DNA from: JANXZS01 sp963797255
GTDB lineage: Bacteria > Acidobacteriota > Terriglobia > Terriglobales > Acidobacteriaceae
Direction of reading: 5' to 3'
NCBI GenBank assembly: GCA_963797255.1
Contig: CAWCOV010000030.1
Span: forward strand, 248,001-312,000
Length of the DNA: 64,000 nucleotides
This document shows positions 1 through 9,019 of the stretch, piece after piece. Below the pieces are notes generated by a model. That model was not told the DNA's origin, did no database searches, and worked only from the letters and a program-made list of their open reading frames with translations. The first letter of the stretch is position 1. Every line of letters starts with the position of its first letter. Made by a program: the position numbers and the translations under genes.

Positions 1-218
1 ATGAGCGCGGTAAGTGTGGCGCCGGGCCGGAACAGGGCACGAAAGCAGGTGCGGTCCTTATCGGCTGGACCGCTGATCACATCGTCAATCGCCTTCGCGA
101 GTTCAGGAAGCGTTTTCGACGAGGGGCAGGGAGGTGTCTGTTGCGCGTTAAGCCCAATGGAGCAAGCAAAGGTGAAAGCAATAGCGAAGCCAAATATCCT
201 GGTGCCAAGCTGGCTCAT
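1..218 (-). CDS. Secreted protein of unknown function, 3' end cut by window edge
   Basis: Seventy-two codons are visible from an ATG at 218, preceded by an AAGGGGA ribosome binding site. The first ~25 residues form a signal peptide (FGFAIAFTFACSIGLNA) with likely cleavage before QQ. The mature start contains KDRTCFRALFRPGATL, which resembles the N-terminal helix of NTF2/SnoaL-like small secreted proteins of Acidobacteriota, but too little is present to assign a family. The reading frame is open through base 1, so the gene continues outside the window. It lies just downstream of ribonuclease J on the same strand, with a 19-bp gap. Confidence 0.6.
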   Translation of the reverse strand, partial: MSQLGTRIFGFAIAFTFACSIGLNAQQTPPCPSSKTLPELAKAIDDVISGPADKDRTCFRALFRPGATLTAL

Positions 219-237
219 TCTTGTTCCCCTTCGTTCG

Positions 238-1894
238 TCAAATCTCCAGAATTACCGGCATAATCAGCGGTCGTCTGCCGGTCTGCTTCTGGATATAGCG
301 CTTGAGATCGGTACGAATTTTTTCTTTCGTCACGCCGTAATCGGCTTTTTCTTCTGCACTGGAATTTTCCAACGTTCGTGCCACAACGGCACCGGCATCA
401 TCCGTCAGGTCCGCGGCGGCGAATCCGCGCGTGACCACTTCCGGCTGACGCTCCACCATTCCAGTGAGCTTGTTAATCGTAACAATGGCAAGCACAAATC
501 CATCCTCGCTCAGCAGGCGCCGGTCGCGAATGATCAGATCCTCCACCACGTCGCCCGTCGAACCGGAGTCGATGCAGATTCGCCCAGCCGTCACTTTGCC
601 GTTCTTCTTCGCAGAGTGCAGCATCCATCTCGAGCACGTCACCGTCTTCGAGAAGGATGGCTTGCTCCACCACGCCGGTGCTCATGGCCACGTCGTAGTG
701 ACGCTTCAAGTGGCGGTAATCCCCGTGAACCGGGATAAAGAACTTCGGCTGCAGCAAATTCGTCATCAGCCGCAATTCTTCCTGGCTTCCGTGTCCGCTC
801 ACGTGGATGAGCCCCGACGCGCCGTCGTCGTAAATAACCTCGGCATCGCGACGGTACAGATGGTCGATTACGCGGAAGATACTCTTCTCATTGCCAGGAA
901 TGACGCGCGAACTGAGTACGACCGTGTCGCCCCTCTCAATGTGCGCGTGTTTGTGATTGTCCACCGCCGCACGCGATAACGCGCTCATCGGTTCGCCTTG
1001 CGTACCGCTTATCATCACCATCACGTCGTGCGCGGCATGGTCCTTGATCTGCCCCGGATTGATGAGCAGTCCCGGAGGGACGTCCAGATATCCGAGGTCC
1101 TGCGCGATTTCAGAGGACTCGACCATCGATCGGCCCACAATCGCTACCTTGCGCTTATGCAGTGCGGCCAATTCCAGCGCAATGCGGATGCGGTAGATCG
1201 AAGAGGAGAAGCAACTGAAAAACAGTTTGCGCTTCGCGCGGGAAAAAATCTCGTCGAGTCGCGGCCGCACCGCCCACTCGCTGGGAGTGTAGCCAGGCCG
1301 ATCGACGTTGGTAGAATCCTGCAGCAAAGCCAGCACGCCGCGCTTGCCATACTCAGCAAAGGTGTGCAGATCGAAGGGCTTACCATCCGGCGGCGAAAGA
1401 TCAATCTTGAAGTCGCCCGTATGGACAAGCACACCCACAGGGGTCTCAATCGCAAGCGCAACGCAGTCTACAAGGCTATGCGTTACCCGGATAGGCTCGA
1501 TCGTGAACGGCCCGATCGTAAACTTGTGTTTCGGCTCAATCTCAATCAGCTCTGACTGGTCGAGCAGTTTGTGCTCTTCCAGCTTGCCTTCGACGTATGC
1601 GAGTGTGAACTCGGTCGCGTAGACCGGCACATTCAATTCACTCAAAATCCACGGAAGCCCGCCGATATGATCTTCATGGCCATGCGTGAGAATGATCGCC
1701 CGCACACACTCCCGGTTCTCCACCAGGTAAGTGATGTCGGGGACCACGATGTCCACGCCAAGAAGCTCAGTTTCGGGAAACATCAAGCCGGCGTCGATGA
1801 CGATGATGTCGTCTTTCCACCGCAGGGCCAGGCAGTTCATGCCGAATTCGCCCAGACCGCCGAGCGGGATAATCTTTAATTTATTTTCATCCAT
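238..1894 (-). CDS. rnj: Ribonuclease J, interrupted by a one-base frameshift
   Basis: This is a metallo-beta-lactamase/beta-CASP ribonuclease (endonuclease and 5'-3' exonuclease in mRNA decay and rRNA maturation). The metal motif THGHEDHIGG is at residues 70-79, and beta-CASP features (VIPGNEKS, VHVSGHGSQEE, PVHGDYRHLKRH) follow in order. The first ~410 codons are in one frame up to about 620. The C-terminal part (KKNGKVTAGRICIDSGSTGD to RRPLIMPVILEI, the expected family ending) is in another frame. The total of 1657 bp is 552 codons plus one base, and removing one base near 615-626 restores a normal-length ~551-residue protein. No convincing Shine-Dalgarno precedes the ATG at 1894. Such a broadly conserved gene is unlikely to be dead, so a sequence error is the simplest explanation, but real disruption cannot be excluded. 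Confidence 0.88.
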
Positions 1895-2125
1895 TGAAGT
1901 CTTGATGTTAGCACGTTAGGCGGGTACGACGGGATGGTCCAAAGGCGGCATTGCCGCGGGAAGAACGGAGAAATGATGCGTTTTGGGCGTAATGGAAATC
2001 TCGTCCGCAACCGGCTTCATCGTCCAGATTCTCAAGGAGAACGCACCACTTCGCCCTTTAGACGATCAAGAAACGTAAGCGAGGTTACATCCTAAGCTTC
2101 TGCCCCCTCCCGATCCGTCGACGGG

Positions 2126-2980
2126 CTACCTCAGCAGATCTTCCAGCACCAGGCTCAACTCGGTCTTTTCGTCGCGGTATTTCACGATGATCGGCGTATA
2201 CACGCTCAGGTCCCATTGCGCGCCCTTTCCCTTCGAAACAGAACGCGACCCCGGCACCACCACGGCTCCCTCTGGAATGATCAACGGCATGTCCGAGGTA
2301 GCTCGCAGCACTTCGCCCTTCACCACGTCGTACACCGGAGTGCCCCGAGTAAGGATCGTTCCCGCAGCCAGCACCGCCTTCTTGCGAACGATGGTTCCTT
2401 CATAGACGCCGCAATTTCCGCCGACCAATACATCGTCCTCAAGCACCACCGGGCTGGCATTCACTGGTTCCAGGACGCCGCCCACCTGCGACGCGGCGCT
2501 GAGATGAACGCGCTTGCCGATCTGAGCACAACTGCCGACCAATGCGTGCGAGTCGATCATGGTGCCCTCATCGACGAAGGCTCCCACGTTCACAAACATC
2601 GGCGGCGCGCAAATCACGCCTTTCGCCAGGTAGGCACCCGCGCGGACAGAGGATCCGCCGGGCACGATGCGTACTCCGTCGTCGACGGAAAAGCGCCGCA
2701 TGGGGAATGTGTGCTTATCGATAAATCCAAATTCATCTCCGCCCATCTCGCGCATTACGCCAAGGCGAAAGCCCAGCAAAATTCCTTGCTTCACCCACGC
2801 GTTTACCTTCCAACCGGTCGGCGAAGCAGCATCCGGTTCAGCCGAGCGGATCTTGCCAGACTCGAGCGAATCCCGAAGCTCGATAAAGGAATGCAATGCG
2901 CCAGAATCGTTCACCGCGGCAGAGCCAGCGGAATAGAAGCGCTCAATTCTCGTTTTTAGGGAGGTGTCTTTTTCAGCCAT
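2126..2980 (-). CDS. dapD: Tetrahydrodipicolinate N-succinyltransferase
   Basis: This enzyme transfers succinyl from succinyl-CoA to tetrahydrodipicolinate in the succinylase branch of lysine/meso-diaminopimelate synthesis (cytoplasm). The 284-residue length is typical for DapD. It shows the N-terminal helical domain, then a left-handed parallel beta-helix of hexapeptide repeats (residues ~105-240), including the family stretch GAFVDEGTMIDSHALVGSCA, followed by the DapD-type C-terminus with VVPGSRS. It follows dapA on the minus strand with a 79-bp stretch between the genes, so co-transcription is plausible. No clear ribosome binding site is seen before the ATG at 2980, and no in-frame alternative is better. 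The presence of dapD argues for the succinylase route; dapC and dapE are not in this window. Confidence 0.95.
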   Translation of the reverse strand: MAEKDTSLKTRIERFYSAGSAAVNDSGALHSFIELRDSLESGKIRSAEPDAASPTGWKVNAWVKQGILLGFRLGVMREMGGDEFGFIDKHTFPMRRFSVDDGVRIVPGGSSVRAGAYLAKGVICAPPMFVNVGAFVDEGTMIDSHALVGSCAQIGKRVHLSAASQVGGVLEPVNASPVVLEDDVLVGGNCGVYEGTIVRKKAVLAAGTILTRGTPVYDVVKGEVLRATSDMPLIIPEGAVVVPGSRSVSKGKGAQWDLSVYTPIIVKYRDEKTELSLVLEDLLR

Positions 2981-3120
2981 AGGATATTCAATCTATCAGG
3001 ATTCGTAGGTTTCAGCCGGGCGCAATCCAGCAGCGTTTTCTATGCGGCTGATTGCACATTGCGAAGGAGGAAAATTGGGGGTCCGCATACAATCCCCGCA
3101 CAAAACGCTCACATGGAGGC

Positions 3121-4041
3121 TCAGAAGGTGTGGGGATCGCCGTCTGGAATTGCGAACTTCAGAAGACCAAGTTCTCCAGCGAGCCTTTCGAGTTTTTTGC
3201 GAGTCTCCAGCATGGGAGGAACAAGCGGCAAACGCACCGTGTGGTTGATCTTGCCCATCAACTCCATTACGTACTTCACCGGCGACGGGCTCGTCTCCCA
3301 GAAGTTTGCCATCATCAGGCCGTAATACTTGCGATTAATGCGCCGCGCTGTAGACCACTCATTTTGCAACGCGCTATTTACCAACTCCGACATTTCCGCC
3401 GGAATTTCATTCGACGCAACGGATACCAATCCAGCGCCACCTACCGCGATGACAGGCAGCGCGATCGGATCATCTCCGGCAAAAACCTTGAAACCGCTCG
3501 GCACAAGATTGATCAGTTCCGTGATCTGACTGAGAACGCCGCTCGATTCCTTAGCGGCCTGAATCATAGGCACATCGTGCGCAAGCCGGACAATGGTTTT
3601 TGGTTCGAGATTGCAGCCGGTGCGGCTGGGAATGTTGTAAAGCACAACGGGGATCTCGACGGCCTCGCCAATCGCCTTGAAGTGCTGATACTGACCCTCC
3701 TGCGTTGGCTTGTTGTAATAAGGGTTGGCCGTAAGAATCGCGGTAACGCCGTGAATCTGCGAGGCGACTTTGGCCCGCTGTACAGCTTCCCGCGTCGCAT
3801 TGTGCGTGCATCCAGCCCACACCGGAACGCGCCCGCCCGCAGCCTCCGCAACAATGCGAATGACCGTCAGCCATTCGTCATCGTTCAGCGTGGGAGTCTC
3901 CGCCGTGGTGCCGCATGCCACCAGGAAATTGATCCCGCTTTCCACCTGCCATTGCGCCAGGGAGAAGAGTGCGTGCTCGTCCAAACTGCCGTCAAAACGA
4001 AACGGCGTAACTAGTGCAGTTCCACAACCCGTTAGTTCCAT
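3121..4041 (-). CDS. dapA: 4-hydroxy-tetrahydrodipicolinate synthase
   Basis: DapA condenses pyruvate with aspartate semialdehyde in the first committed step to lysine and diaminopimelate. The 306-residue protein is a TIM barrel of the N-acetylneuraminate lyase superfamily. Key residues are visible: the GTTAE loop at 44-48, catalytic Tyr135 in VVLYNIPSRTG with Arg140, and Schiff-base Lys164 in QAAKESSG. Residues 103-112 (LTANPYYNKP) match the family substrate loop. The gene sits in the lysine cluster between the tandem unknown paralogues and dapD. The start at 4041 gives the usual N-terminus (GCGTALVTPF); no strong ribosome binding site precedes it. Confidence 0.96.
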   Translation of the reverse strand: MELTGCGTALVTPFRFDGSLDEHALFSLAQWQVESGINFLVACGTTAETPTLNDDEWLTVIRIVAEAAGGRVPVWAGCTHNATREAVQRAKVASQIHGVTAILTANPYYNKPTQEGQYQHFKAIGEAVEIPVVLYNIPSRTGCNLEPKTIVRLAHDVPMIQAAKESSGVLSQITELINLVPSGFKVFAGDDPIALPVIAVGGAGLVSVASNEIPAEMSELVNSALQNEWSTARRINRKYYGLMMANFWETSPSPVKYVMELMGKINHTVRLPLVPPMLETRKKLERLAGELGLLKFAIPDGDPHTF

Positions 4042-4216
4042 AACTCGTCGAGTCTACACCCCCGGCTTCGAGAGGCGAAGCGAAGTATGTGGAAGACTGG
4101 TCACCGAGCGGGAAGGAGGCCGCTCATCGAATAAGGAGTTGGAATTCATGCCTGATCTGGTGAGCTCAGCCAGCAACATTAGCCACAAATATGGCGAGTC
4201 GACGAGCGCTCTATGC

Positions 4217-4681
4217 TTAGCTCTTGCTCTTCAGTTCCTGTTGGAGTTGCATTGCCAGCCGCGGCTCGCCCGGCACATTCTTGCCCTTCACACTGCAGGC
4301 TCGCAGATACGCATCCAGCGGTAGCCATGGCTCTGTCTCCACCGCCTTCTCGCGCAGGGCCACGACTTCTGCTGCCAGCTCGCGCAGCTTGTCAGCCTCC
4401 GGCCATCCCCGGTTTTCGCCCTTGGCCGGCATCTCGTCCGGACGAAGATCCGCGCGTTCTTCCTCCAGCAGATTCAGCGACGCGTTGATGCGGTTCATCC
4501 GCTTCATATGCCGGTCGTGCGGAAGCTTGTGTCCAGAGGTGTGAACCGTATCGTACTGATCGAAAAGTCCAAGCCTTCCAAGTGCCGCCTCCGGAAGGCA
4601 AGCGAGCAGCAACGTCTCGAACTCATCCTTTGCCTGCTGCAGCCGTAGCTCCTGCTTTTCGTACCGCTTGCTCCTGCTCAT
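4217..4681 (-). CDS. Unknown protein, second member of a tandem paralogous pair
   Basis: This is a 154-residue, highly charged, mostly helical soluble protein with no signal peptide or membrane segment. I do not recognise the family. It shares three blocks with the upstream neighbour: QAKxEFExLL with LPExAxGRxGLF near the N-terminus, GWPEADKL in the middle, and LDAYL followed by PxEPxLAxxxxQELK near the C-terminus. Relative to the neighbour it carries a ~30-residue insertion rich in Asn, Arg and Glu between the first and second blocks. Its start codon overlaps the neighbour's stop by 4 bp (ATGA at 4678-4681), so the pair is very probably translationally coupled. It lies between dapB/DinB and dapA in the lysine cluster. 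Confidence 0.75.
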   Translation of the reverse strand: MSRSKRYEKQELRLQQAKDEFETLLLACLPEAALGRLGLFDQYDTVHTSGHKLPHDRHMKRMNRINASLNLLEEERADLRPDEMPAKGENRGWPEADKLRELAAEVVALREKAVETEPWLPLDAYLRACSVKGKNVPGEPRLAMQLQQELKSKS

Positions 4682-5115
4682 TCTTCTTCGCTCATTTCAA
4701 CGTCGTCTTCGTCAAGTGTTTCAGCATACCGCTCGATATTCGTGGGACGCCCCTGCTTTTCAAATTCCTGCCGCTTAAGCTCCTGCAGAAAGCGCAGCGC
4801 CAACTTCGGTTCACTCGGAAGCGTCGTGCCGGTCTCCGAGCGATAGCCAAGGTACGCATCCAGTAGCGGAACATCGCTCGTATCCCCGACCCTCTCCTGC
4901 AGAGTCGAAATTTCCTCGCTCAGCGCAAAGAGTTTATCCGCTTCCGGCCACGCGTAATATCGCGCCGCAACCTCTTCGCCAACTGCTTTTGCGTGCTGTC
5001 CAAACAGACCGGACCGGCCACGTGCGCACTCCGGTAGCAGCTTCCGCAGCATGGCTTCAAACTCAACCTTGGCCTGCTTCAGGCGTTGCCGATCCTGCTG
5101 GTCGCTCGCGCTCAT
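4678..5115 (-). CDS. Unknown protein, first member of a tandem paralogous pair
   Basis: This is a 145-residue charged, helix-rich soluble protein paralogous to the gene that follows it. Shared blocks are QAKVEFEAML with LPECARGRSGLF, AWPEADKLFALSEE, and LLDAYLGYRSETGTTLPSEP with LALRFLQELK. The C-terminal 30 residues are acidic (ending DEDDVEMSEEE) and absent from the paralogue. No enzyme motif or metal site is evident; the regular heptad-like Leu/Glu/Lys pattern suggests a helical bundle or short coiled coils. The ATG at 5115 has only a weak upstream purine stretch. I cannot assign a function. Confidence 0.75.
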   Translation of the reverse strand: MSASDQQDRQRLKQAKVEFEAMLRKLLPECARGRSGLFGQHAKAVGEEVAARYYAWPEADKLFALSEEISTLQERVGDTSDVPLLDAYLGYRSETGTTLPSEPKLALRFLQELKRQEFEKQGRPTNIERYAETLDEDDVEMSEEE

Positions 5116-5206
5116 AGATCAAGAGTACATGCCTGCAGCCTGCCAGTCATACGTGCAAGGCGCTCATTTTTTCTGTGAAGGGAACGCTATGGAGTGAGCC
5201 ATACTC

Positions 5207-5653
5207 TCAGTCCGCTGCGCCGATTTGCCGCAAATGATGCAGCAGGTGCTGGAGATAATCCGTCGCCAGATAACGCAGCGTGACGGCCTCTCCGTCGCCG
5301 ATGCGGCATGGTGTCTCCAGCTTCTCCGCAGGCAGGTGAGCGATTACGTGCGCGAGATAGCGGTTGTATGCCGCCCACAAAGTTACCAACAGCAACCAGT
5401 CCGCTTGCTTCACAGCCTGCACGCGAATGTTTACTTCCTGATCGTATCCGGGAAATTCCAGTGAGCTCTGAGTTGCGGCCCGCACAAATCGCTGATGGTT
5501 GTTGGACGCCGAATCAATTAGATGACCGATCACTTCTTTGCGCGACCAACCGCCCTCCAGCATCGGCACGCCACTTTCCGAATCGCTCAGTGCGCGCAAC
5601 CTCGGCTCCGCTGACTCCACCGCACTAAGAAGATTTTCTGAAAGATCTATCAT
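5207..5653 (-). CDS. DinB-superfamily four-helix protein
   Basis: This 148-residue protein has the DinB/YfiT-like four-helix-bundle pattern: WSRKEVIGHLIDSASNNHQRFVRA near residues 36-59 and a C-terminal YLQHLLHHLRQIG. The His of GHLIDS and the His residues of the last helix are in positions that bind metal in DinB-fold thiol transferases. The ATG at 5653 (MIDLSENLL) is chosen over an in-frame TTG at 5680 because the extra nine residues are not family-like. It lies downstream of dapB with a 54-bp gap. The substrate is unknown. DinB-fold proteins include bacillithiol and mycothiol transferases, but nothing here identifies the thiol. Confidence 0.85.
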   Translation of the reverse strand: MIDLSENLLSAVESAEPRLRALSDSESGVPMLEGGWSRKEVIGHLIDSASNNHQRFVRAATQSSLEFPGYDQEVNIRVQAVKQADWLLLVTLWAAYNRYLAHVIAHLPAEKLETPCRIGDGEAVTLRYLATDYLQHLLHHLRQIGAAD

Positions 5654-5707
5654 GCGCAACCTCAAGCACGAATCTCTCAATGCGGGGAAAAGACTCGCGG
5701 ATCGCCG

Positions 5708-6391
5708 TTAGTTCAATTGCTCGAAGATCTCGCGGAAATCCCAGCATCCGGTCTTGCCTGCAACCCACTCTGCTGCGCGCACAGCGCCCTCGGCGAATCC
5801 GCGTCGCGAGAACGCTTCATGCCGTAATTCGATTACGTCGTTCTGTGAGCGCGCCTCAACTACGTGAATGCCCGCAGCATCGCCCTCGCGTACCGAGGAA
5901 ATTTCGGCCTGCAATGTTGGGTTTGCTGTCTCAAGAACCTGCTTGATAGAGAGAGCGGTGCCCGACGGCGCATCCTTCTTGCTTGTGTGGTGCGTTTCCG
6001 TGATGTGGAATTTGTATCCCTGCGCTGCCAGCGCAAGCTCTCTCGCGACGCGATACATCACCTGCACGCCGACAGAAAAATTCGTCCCGTACAGCAGGGC
6101 CGCCTTCTGCGTCTCCGCCAGCCTGCGCATCTCCGGCAGGTTCCCATACCAGCCGGTCGTGCCCACCACCATGCGTCCGCCATGCCCAAGAACTGCGCGC
6201 ATGTTTGGCACTACTGCATCCGGCGTCGTGAAGTCGATCACCGCATCCACGCCCCGCAGCAAATCAGCCGTGAGCGCTGCGCCATTCTCATTGTCTTCTT
6301 CTTTGACGATGCGTACCGTGTGCCCGCGTTCCAGCGCTATATCGGAAACCAGCTTGCCTGTCTTGCCTTGGCCCAGAATTACAAAGAGCAT
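5708..6391 (-). CDS. dapB: 4-hydroxy-tetrahydrodipicolinate reductase
   Basis: DapB reduces the DapA product with NAD(P)H to tetrahydrodipicolinate. It has a Rossmann start (ILGQGKTGK), VDAVIDFTTPDAV, VGTTGWYGN, then the substrate and catalytic segments TNFSVGVQVMYRVAR and ETHHTSKKDAPSGTAL, where His-His and Lys are the catalytic signature. At 227 residues it is shorter than the E. coli enzyme (273) but contains both domains; the N-terminal nucleotide motif is an abbreviated GxGxxG. The start overlaps the lysC stop by one base (TAATG at 6391), which indicates a tightly coupled asd-lysC-dapB operon. Confidence 0.95.
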   Translation of the reverse strand: MLFVILGQGKTGKLVSDIALERGHTVRIVKEEDNENGAALTADLLRGVDAVIDFTTPDAVVPNMRAVLGHGGRMVVGTTGWYGNLPEMRRLAETQKAALLYGTNFSVGVQVMYRVARELALAAQGYKFHITETHHTSKKDAPSGTALSIKQVLETANPTLQAEISSVREGDAAGIHVVEARSQNDVIELRHEAFSRRGFAEGAVRAAEWVAGKTGCWDFREIFEQLN

Positions 6392-7833
6392 TATCGCTTC
6401 ACGCTTTCCGTCGCAAGTGCCGCAGCACGCGCAGCCTCACGTTCTGTCACGTCAAAAATGTCTGGGTCAGGATTCTCGAAGAATGCACTGTGCAACGAGC
6501 GCACCGCTTCGTCGGCATCATCTTCGTCGATCATAAAGCTCATGTTGATCTCCGATGCGCCCTGCGAAATCATGCGGACGTTGACATGCCGGATCGCCTG
6601 GAATACCTGCGCCGCAATCCCGTTTTGTCCACGAATGTTCTCGCCGACCATGCAGATGAGCGCCTTGCGCCCCTCATATTTCACATCGGCGAGCTTGCTC
6701 AGGTCAGCGGCAATGGCGGGCAACTTCTCGTTGGAGTCCACCGTCAACGACACGCTCACCTCCGACGTTGAAACCATGTCGACGGCACATTTGTGCTTGT
6801 CGAAAACGTCGAATATTTCTTTCAGATACCCATGCGACATCAGCATGCGGTTCGCAACAACATCGATAATCGTGAGCCGCCGTTTTGCCGCGATGCACTT
6901 GAATGGACTGCGGCAGTGCGGAGCGAGCGATATAATCCGCGTGCCTTCGTTCTGCGGATTGCGCGAGTTCAGCACCAACACCGGAATATTTTTCTGCACC
7001 GCAGGAAGGATGGTCGCCGGATGCAGCACCTTGGCTCCGAAGTAGGCCAGTTCTGCCGCTTCCTCAAAGCTGATCGTCTTCACGCGAAGCGCGTCCGAAC
7101 AAATTCGCGGATCCGTTGTCATCACGCCGTTTACATCCGTCCAGATTTCGATGGATTCAGAATGCAGTGCACCGCCAATCAGCGCCGCTGTGAAATCCGA
7201 TCCGCCGCGTCCAAGCGTCGTCGTCACACCCTGTTCAGTGGACCCGATGAACCCGCCCAGCACCGGCACCTTGCCTTCATCCACAAGTGGCAGCACGTGC
7301 AATTGCGAGCGTTGTTCAATTAACTCGCTGTTCGGAACAGCTTTGCCGTATTGCCCGTCGGTCACGATAATGTCGCGCGCATCGACGTGTTCCGCCTTTA
7401 TGCCGCGGCTGTTGAAGGCATGAGCAATCAGCTTGCTCGACAGGCGTTCGCCATAGCTCGCAACCAGATCAGTAATGCGCGGCGTCAATTCCCCAACCGC
7501 AGCCAGCCCGCGCAGCACTTCATCCAGCGCGTCGAAACGAATATCCATCCACGTGTGGTAATCGCCCGCCTTGTCGTTTGGCATCAGTGCGGAAGCGGTG
7601 TCGCGATGCCGACATCGCAGCCGCGCGCTGATGGCAAGCGCTCCAGCGCGGTCTCCGCGTGCCGCTGCATTGGCGACGGAAAGCAGCTGGTCCGTTACCT
7701 TGGCCATCGCGCTCACGACCACGATGGGTTGCTGCCCGCGCGCAATTCTGCCGGCGACAATCTTAGCGGTGCGATCGATCGCGGTGACATCCTCAACTGA
7801 AGTGCCACCGAATTTCATGACGACCAGTCTCAT
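6391..7833 (-). CDS. lysC: Aspartate kinase (monofunctional)
   Basis: LysC phosphorylates aspartate to feed lysine, threonine and methionine synthesis. The 480-residue protein begins with the amino-acid kinase motif VMKFGGTSV, contains GFIGSTEQGVTTTLGRGGSDFTA in two adjoining motifs (substrate loop and phosphate binding) near residues 202-225, and ends with tandem ACT domains (residues ~315-465), the usual site of feedback control by lysine or threonine. It has no homoserine dehydrogenase fusion. It overlaps asd by 4 bp (ATGA, 7830-7833) and dapB by 1 bp. Regulation is probably allosteric; no lysine-riboswitch-like structure is seen upstream of the operon. Confidence 0.96.
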   Translation of the reverse strand: MRLVVMKFGGTSVEDVTAIDRTAKIVAGRIARGQQPIVVVSAMAKVTDQLLSVANAAARGDRAGALAISARLRCRHRDTASALMPNDKAGDYHTWMDIRFDALDEVLRGLAAVGELTPRITDLVASYGERLSSKLIAHAFNSRGIKAEHVDARDIIVTDGQYGKAVPNSELIEQRSQLHVLPLVDEGKVPVLGGFIGSTEQGVTTTLGRGGSDFTAALIGGALHSESIEIWTDVNGVMTTDPRICSDALRVKTISFEEAAELAYFGAKVLHPATILPAVQKNIPVLVLNSRNPQNEGTRIISLAPHCRSPFKCIAAKRRLTIIDVVANRMLMSHGYLKEIFDVFDKHKCAVDMVSTSEVSVSLTVDSNEKLPAIAADLSKLADVKYEGRKALICMVGENIRGQNGIAAQVFQAIRHVNVRMISQGASEINMSFMIDEDDADEAVRSLHSAFFENPDPDIFDVTEREAARAAALATESVKR

Positions 7834-8915
7834 GCGCGGGTCCCTGCAAGCGCCGGATTCAACGTGGGCTCAAGCTTTCCCAGCGCCAGCAGCAACTCTG
7901 CGTTTAGCAGTGCCGCGCCGGCCGCGCCGCGAATCGTGTTGTGCGAAAGCACGGTAAATTTCCAGTCAAGCAGTCCGCAGGGCCGCAGCCGGCCCACCGT
8001 GGAAGCCATTCCGTTTCCGCGCATGCGATCCAGGCGAGGCTGAGGACGGTCCGGTGCGTCTACCCACTCCACCGGTTGAGCAGGAGCCGTCGGCAAATCC
8101 TGTCCCGCCAGAGGCGTGAATTCCTTCCACGCAGCCAGAATCTCTTCCCTGGTCGCAGGTTTCCGCAGCTTGATCGAGACACTCTCTGTGTGCCCGTCTT
8201 CTACTGCCACACGATTGCAGTGGGCACTCATTTTCGCAGCCAGCGGCTTGACGGCGTGGCCCTCAAACCGACCGAGCAGCTTGAGCGTTTCCTCTTCCAT
8301 CTTCTCTTCTTCGTTCTTGATGTAAGGAACCACGTTGCCGAGAATATCCAGCGACGCCACGCCCGGATACCCCGCGCCACTCACCGCCTGCATGGTGGTT
8401 ACAAAAATGGATTCAATGCCAAAACGCTCTTCCAGCGGGCGCAGCGCCAGCACCAGCCCGATCGCGGAGCAATTGGGATTGGTCACAATATAGCCGCCGG
8501 ACTGCTTGCGCCATTCCTGTTCTTCAATCAGGTGAAGATGCTCGGCGTTTACCTCGGGAATCACCAGCGGCACATCGGGATGCATGCGAAACGCGCTCGA
8601 ATTCGAGACCACCGCGCATCCGGCCGCGGCAAACTTCGGCTCCATCTCGCGCGCAATATCCGCGTCGAGCGCTGCGAAAATAATCTTCGGCGCGCCCTCG
8701 GGCTCTGCCGGGGACACCGGCATATCCGCAATGTGCTGAGGCAGTTGCGTATCCAGCTTCCAGCGCACCGCGTCTCCATACCGCTTTCCACTGGAACGGT
8801 CGCTCGCCGCCAGCCACGCCACTTCAAACCACGGGTGGCTCTCAAGAAGCTGAATAAATCGCTGACCGACCATTCCGGTCGCGCCAAGGATGCCGATCTT
8901 GTGTCGCTTTTGCAT
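7830..8915 (-). CDS. asd: Aspartate-semialdehyde dehydrogenase (archaeal/fungal-type)
   Basis: Asd reduces aspartyl phosphate to aspartate semialdehyde with NADPH. Rossmann motif GILGATGMVGQRF is at residues 7-19 and the catalytic Cys is in VTNPNCSAIGL. The order of motifs, the long C-terminal segment and SHNTIRGAAGAALLNAE resemble the archaeal/fungal branch rather than the E. coli branch; that sub-assignment is from recall of the families. The ATG at 8915 (MQKRHKIGILG) is preferred: an 18-residue in-frame upstream extension begins at a weak codon and is not family-like. It is the first gene of asd-lysC-dapB, so the operon promoter should lie in about 8916-8970. Confidence 0.94.
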   Translation of the reverse strand: MQKRHKIGILGATGMVGQRFIQLLESHPWFEVAWLAASDRSSGKRYGDAVRWKLDTQLPQHIADMPVSPAEPEGAPKIIFAALDADIAREMEPKFAAAGCAVVSNSSAFRMHPDVPLVIPEVNAEHLHLIEEQEWRKQSGGYIVTNPNCSAIGLVLALRPLEERFGIESIFVTTMQAVSGAGYPGVASLDILGNVVPYIKNEEEKMEEETLKLLGRFEGHAVKPLAAKMSAHCNRVAVEDGHTESVSIKLRKPATREEILAAWKEFTPLAGQDLPTAPAQPVEWVDAPDRPQPRLDRMRGNGMASTVGRLRPCGLLDWKFTVLSHNTIRGAAGAALLNAELLLALGKLEPTLNPALAGTRA

Positions 8916-8970
8916 ATAGGTTGTTGGAATTTTACAGTAGGTTACGCAAAATTCAGCCCTTAACAGCAAA

Positions 8971-8994
8971 GCCGGACCACTTTATCGGTCCGGC
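8971..8994 (-). terminator. Hairpin between lipoprotein gene and asd, possible terminator
   Basis: A perfect 8-bp stem, GCCGGACC and GGTCCGGC, encloses an 8-nt loop. It lies 25 bp past the stop of the minus-strand lipoprotein gene and is followed on that strand by a short T-rich stretch (CTTTGCTGTT). It would separate nrdR-idh-lipoprotein from asd-lysC-dapB. Confidence 0.6.
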
Positions 8995-9019
8995 CTGCAT
9001 GCTTTTGTGAGTGTTAGCT

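Noticed and set aside
1973..2095. 40-codon plus-strand frame between rnj and dapD with a GGAG-type site before ATGATG
   Set aside because: Basic, low-complexity product and no other sign of coding; kept out of the gene list.
8916..9019. Possible lysine riboswitch upstream of asd-lysC-dapB
   Set aside because: The leader is too short and shows only a terminator-like hairpin.
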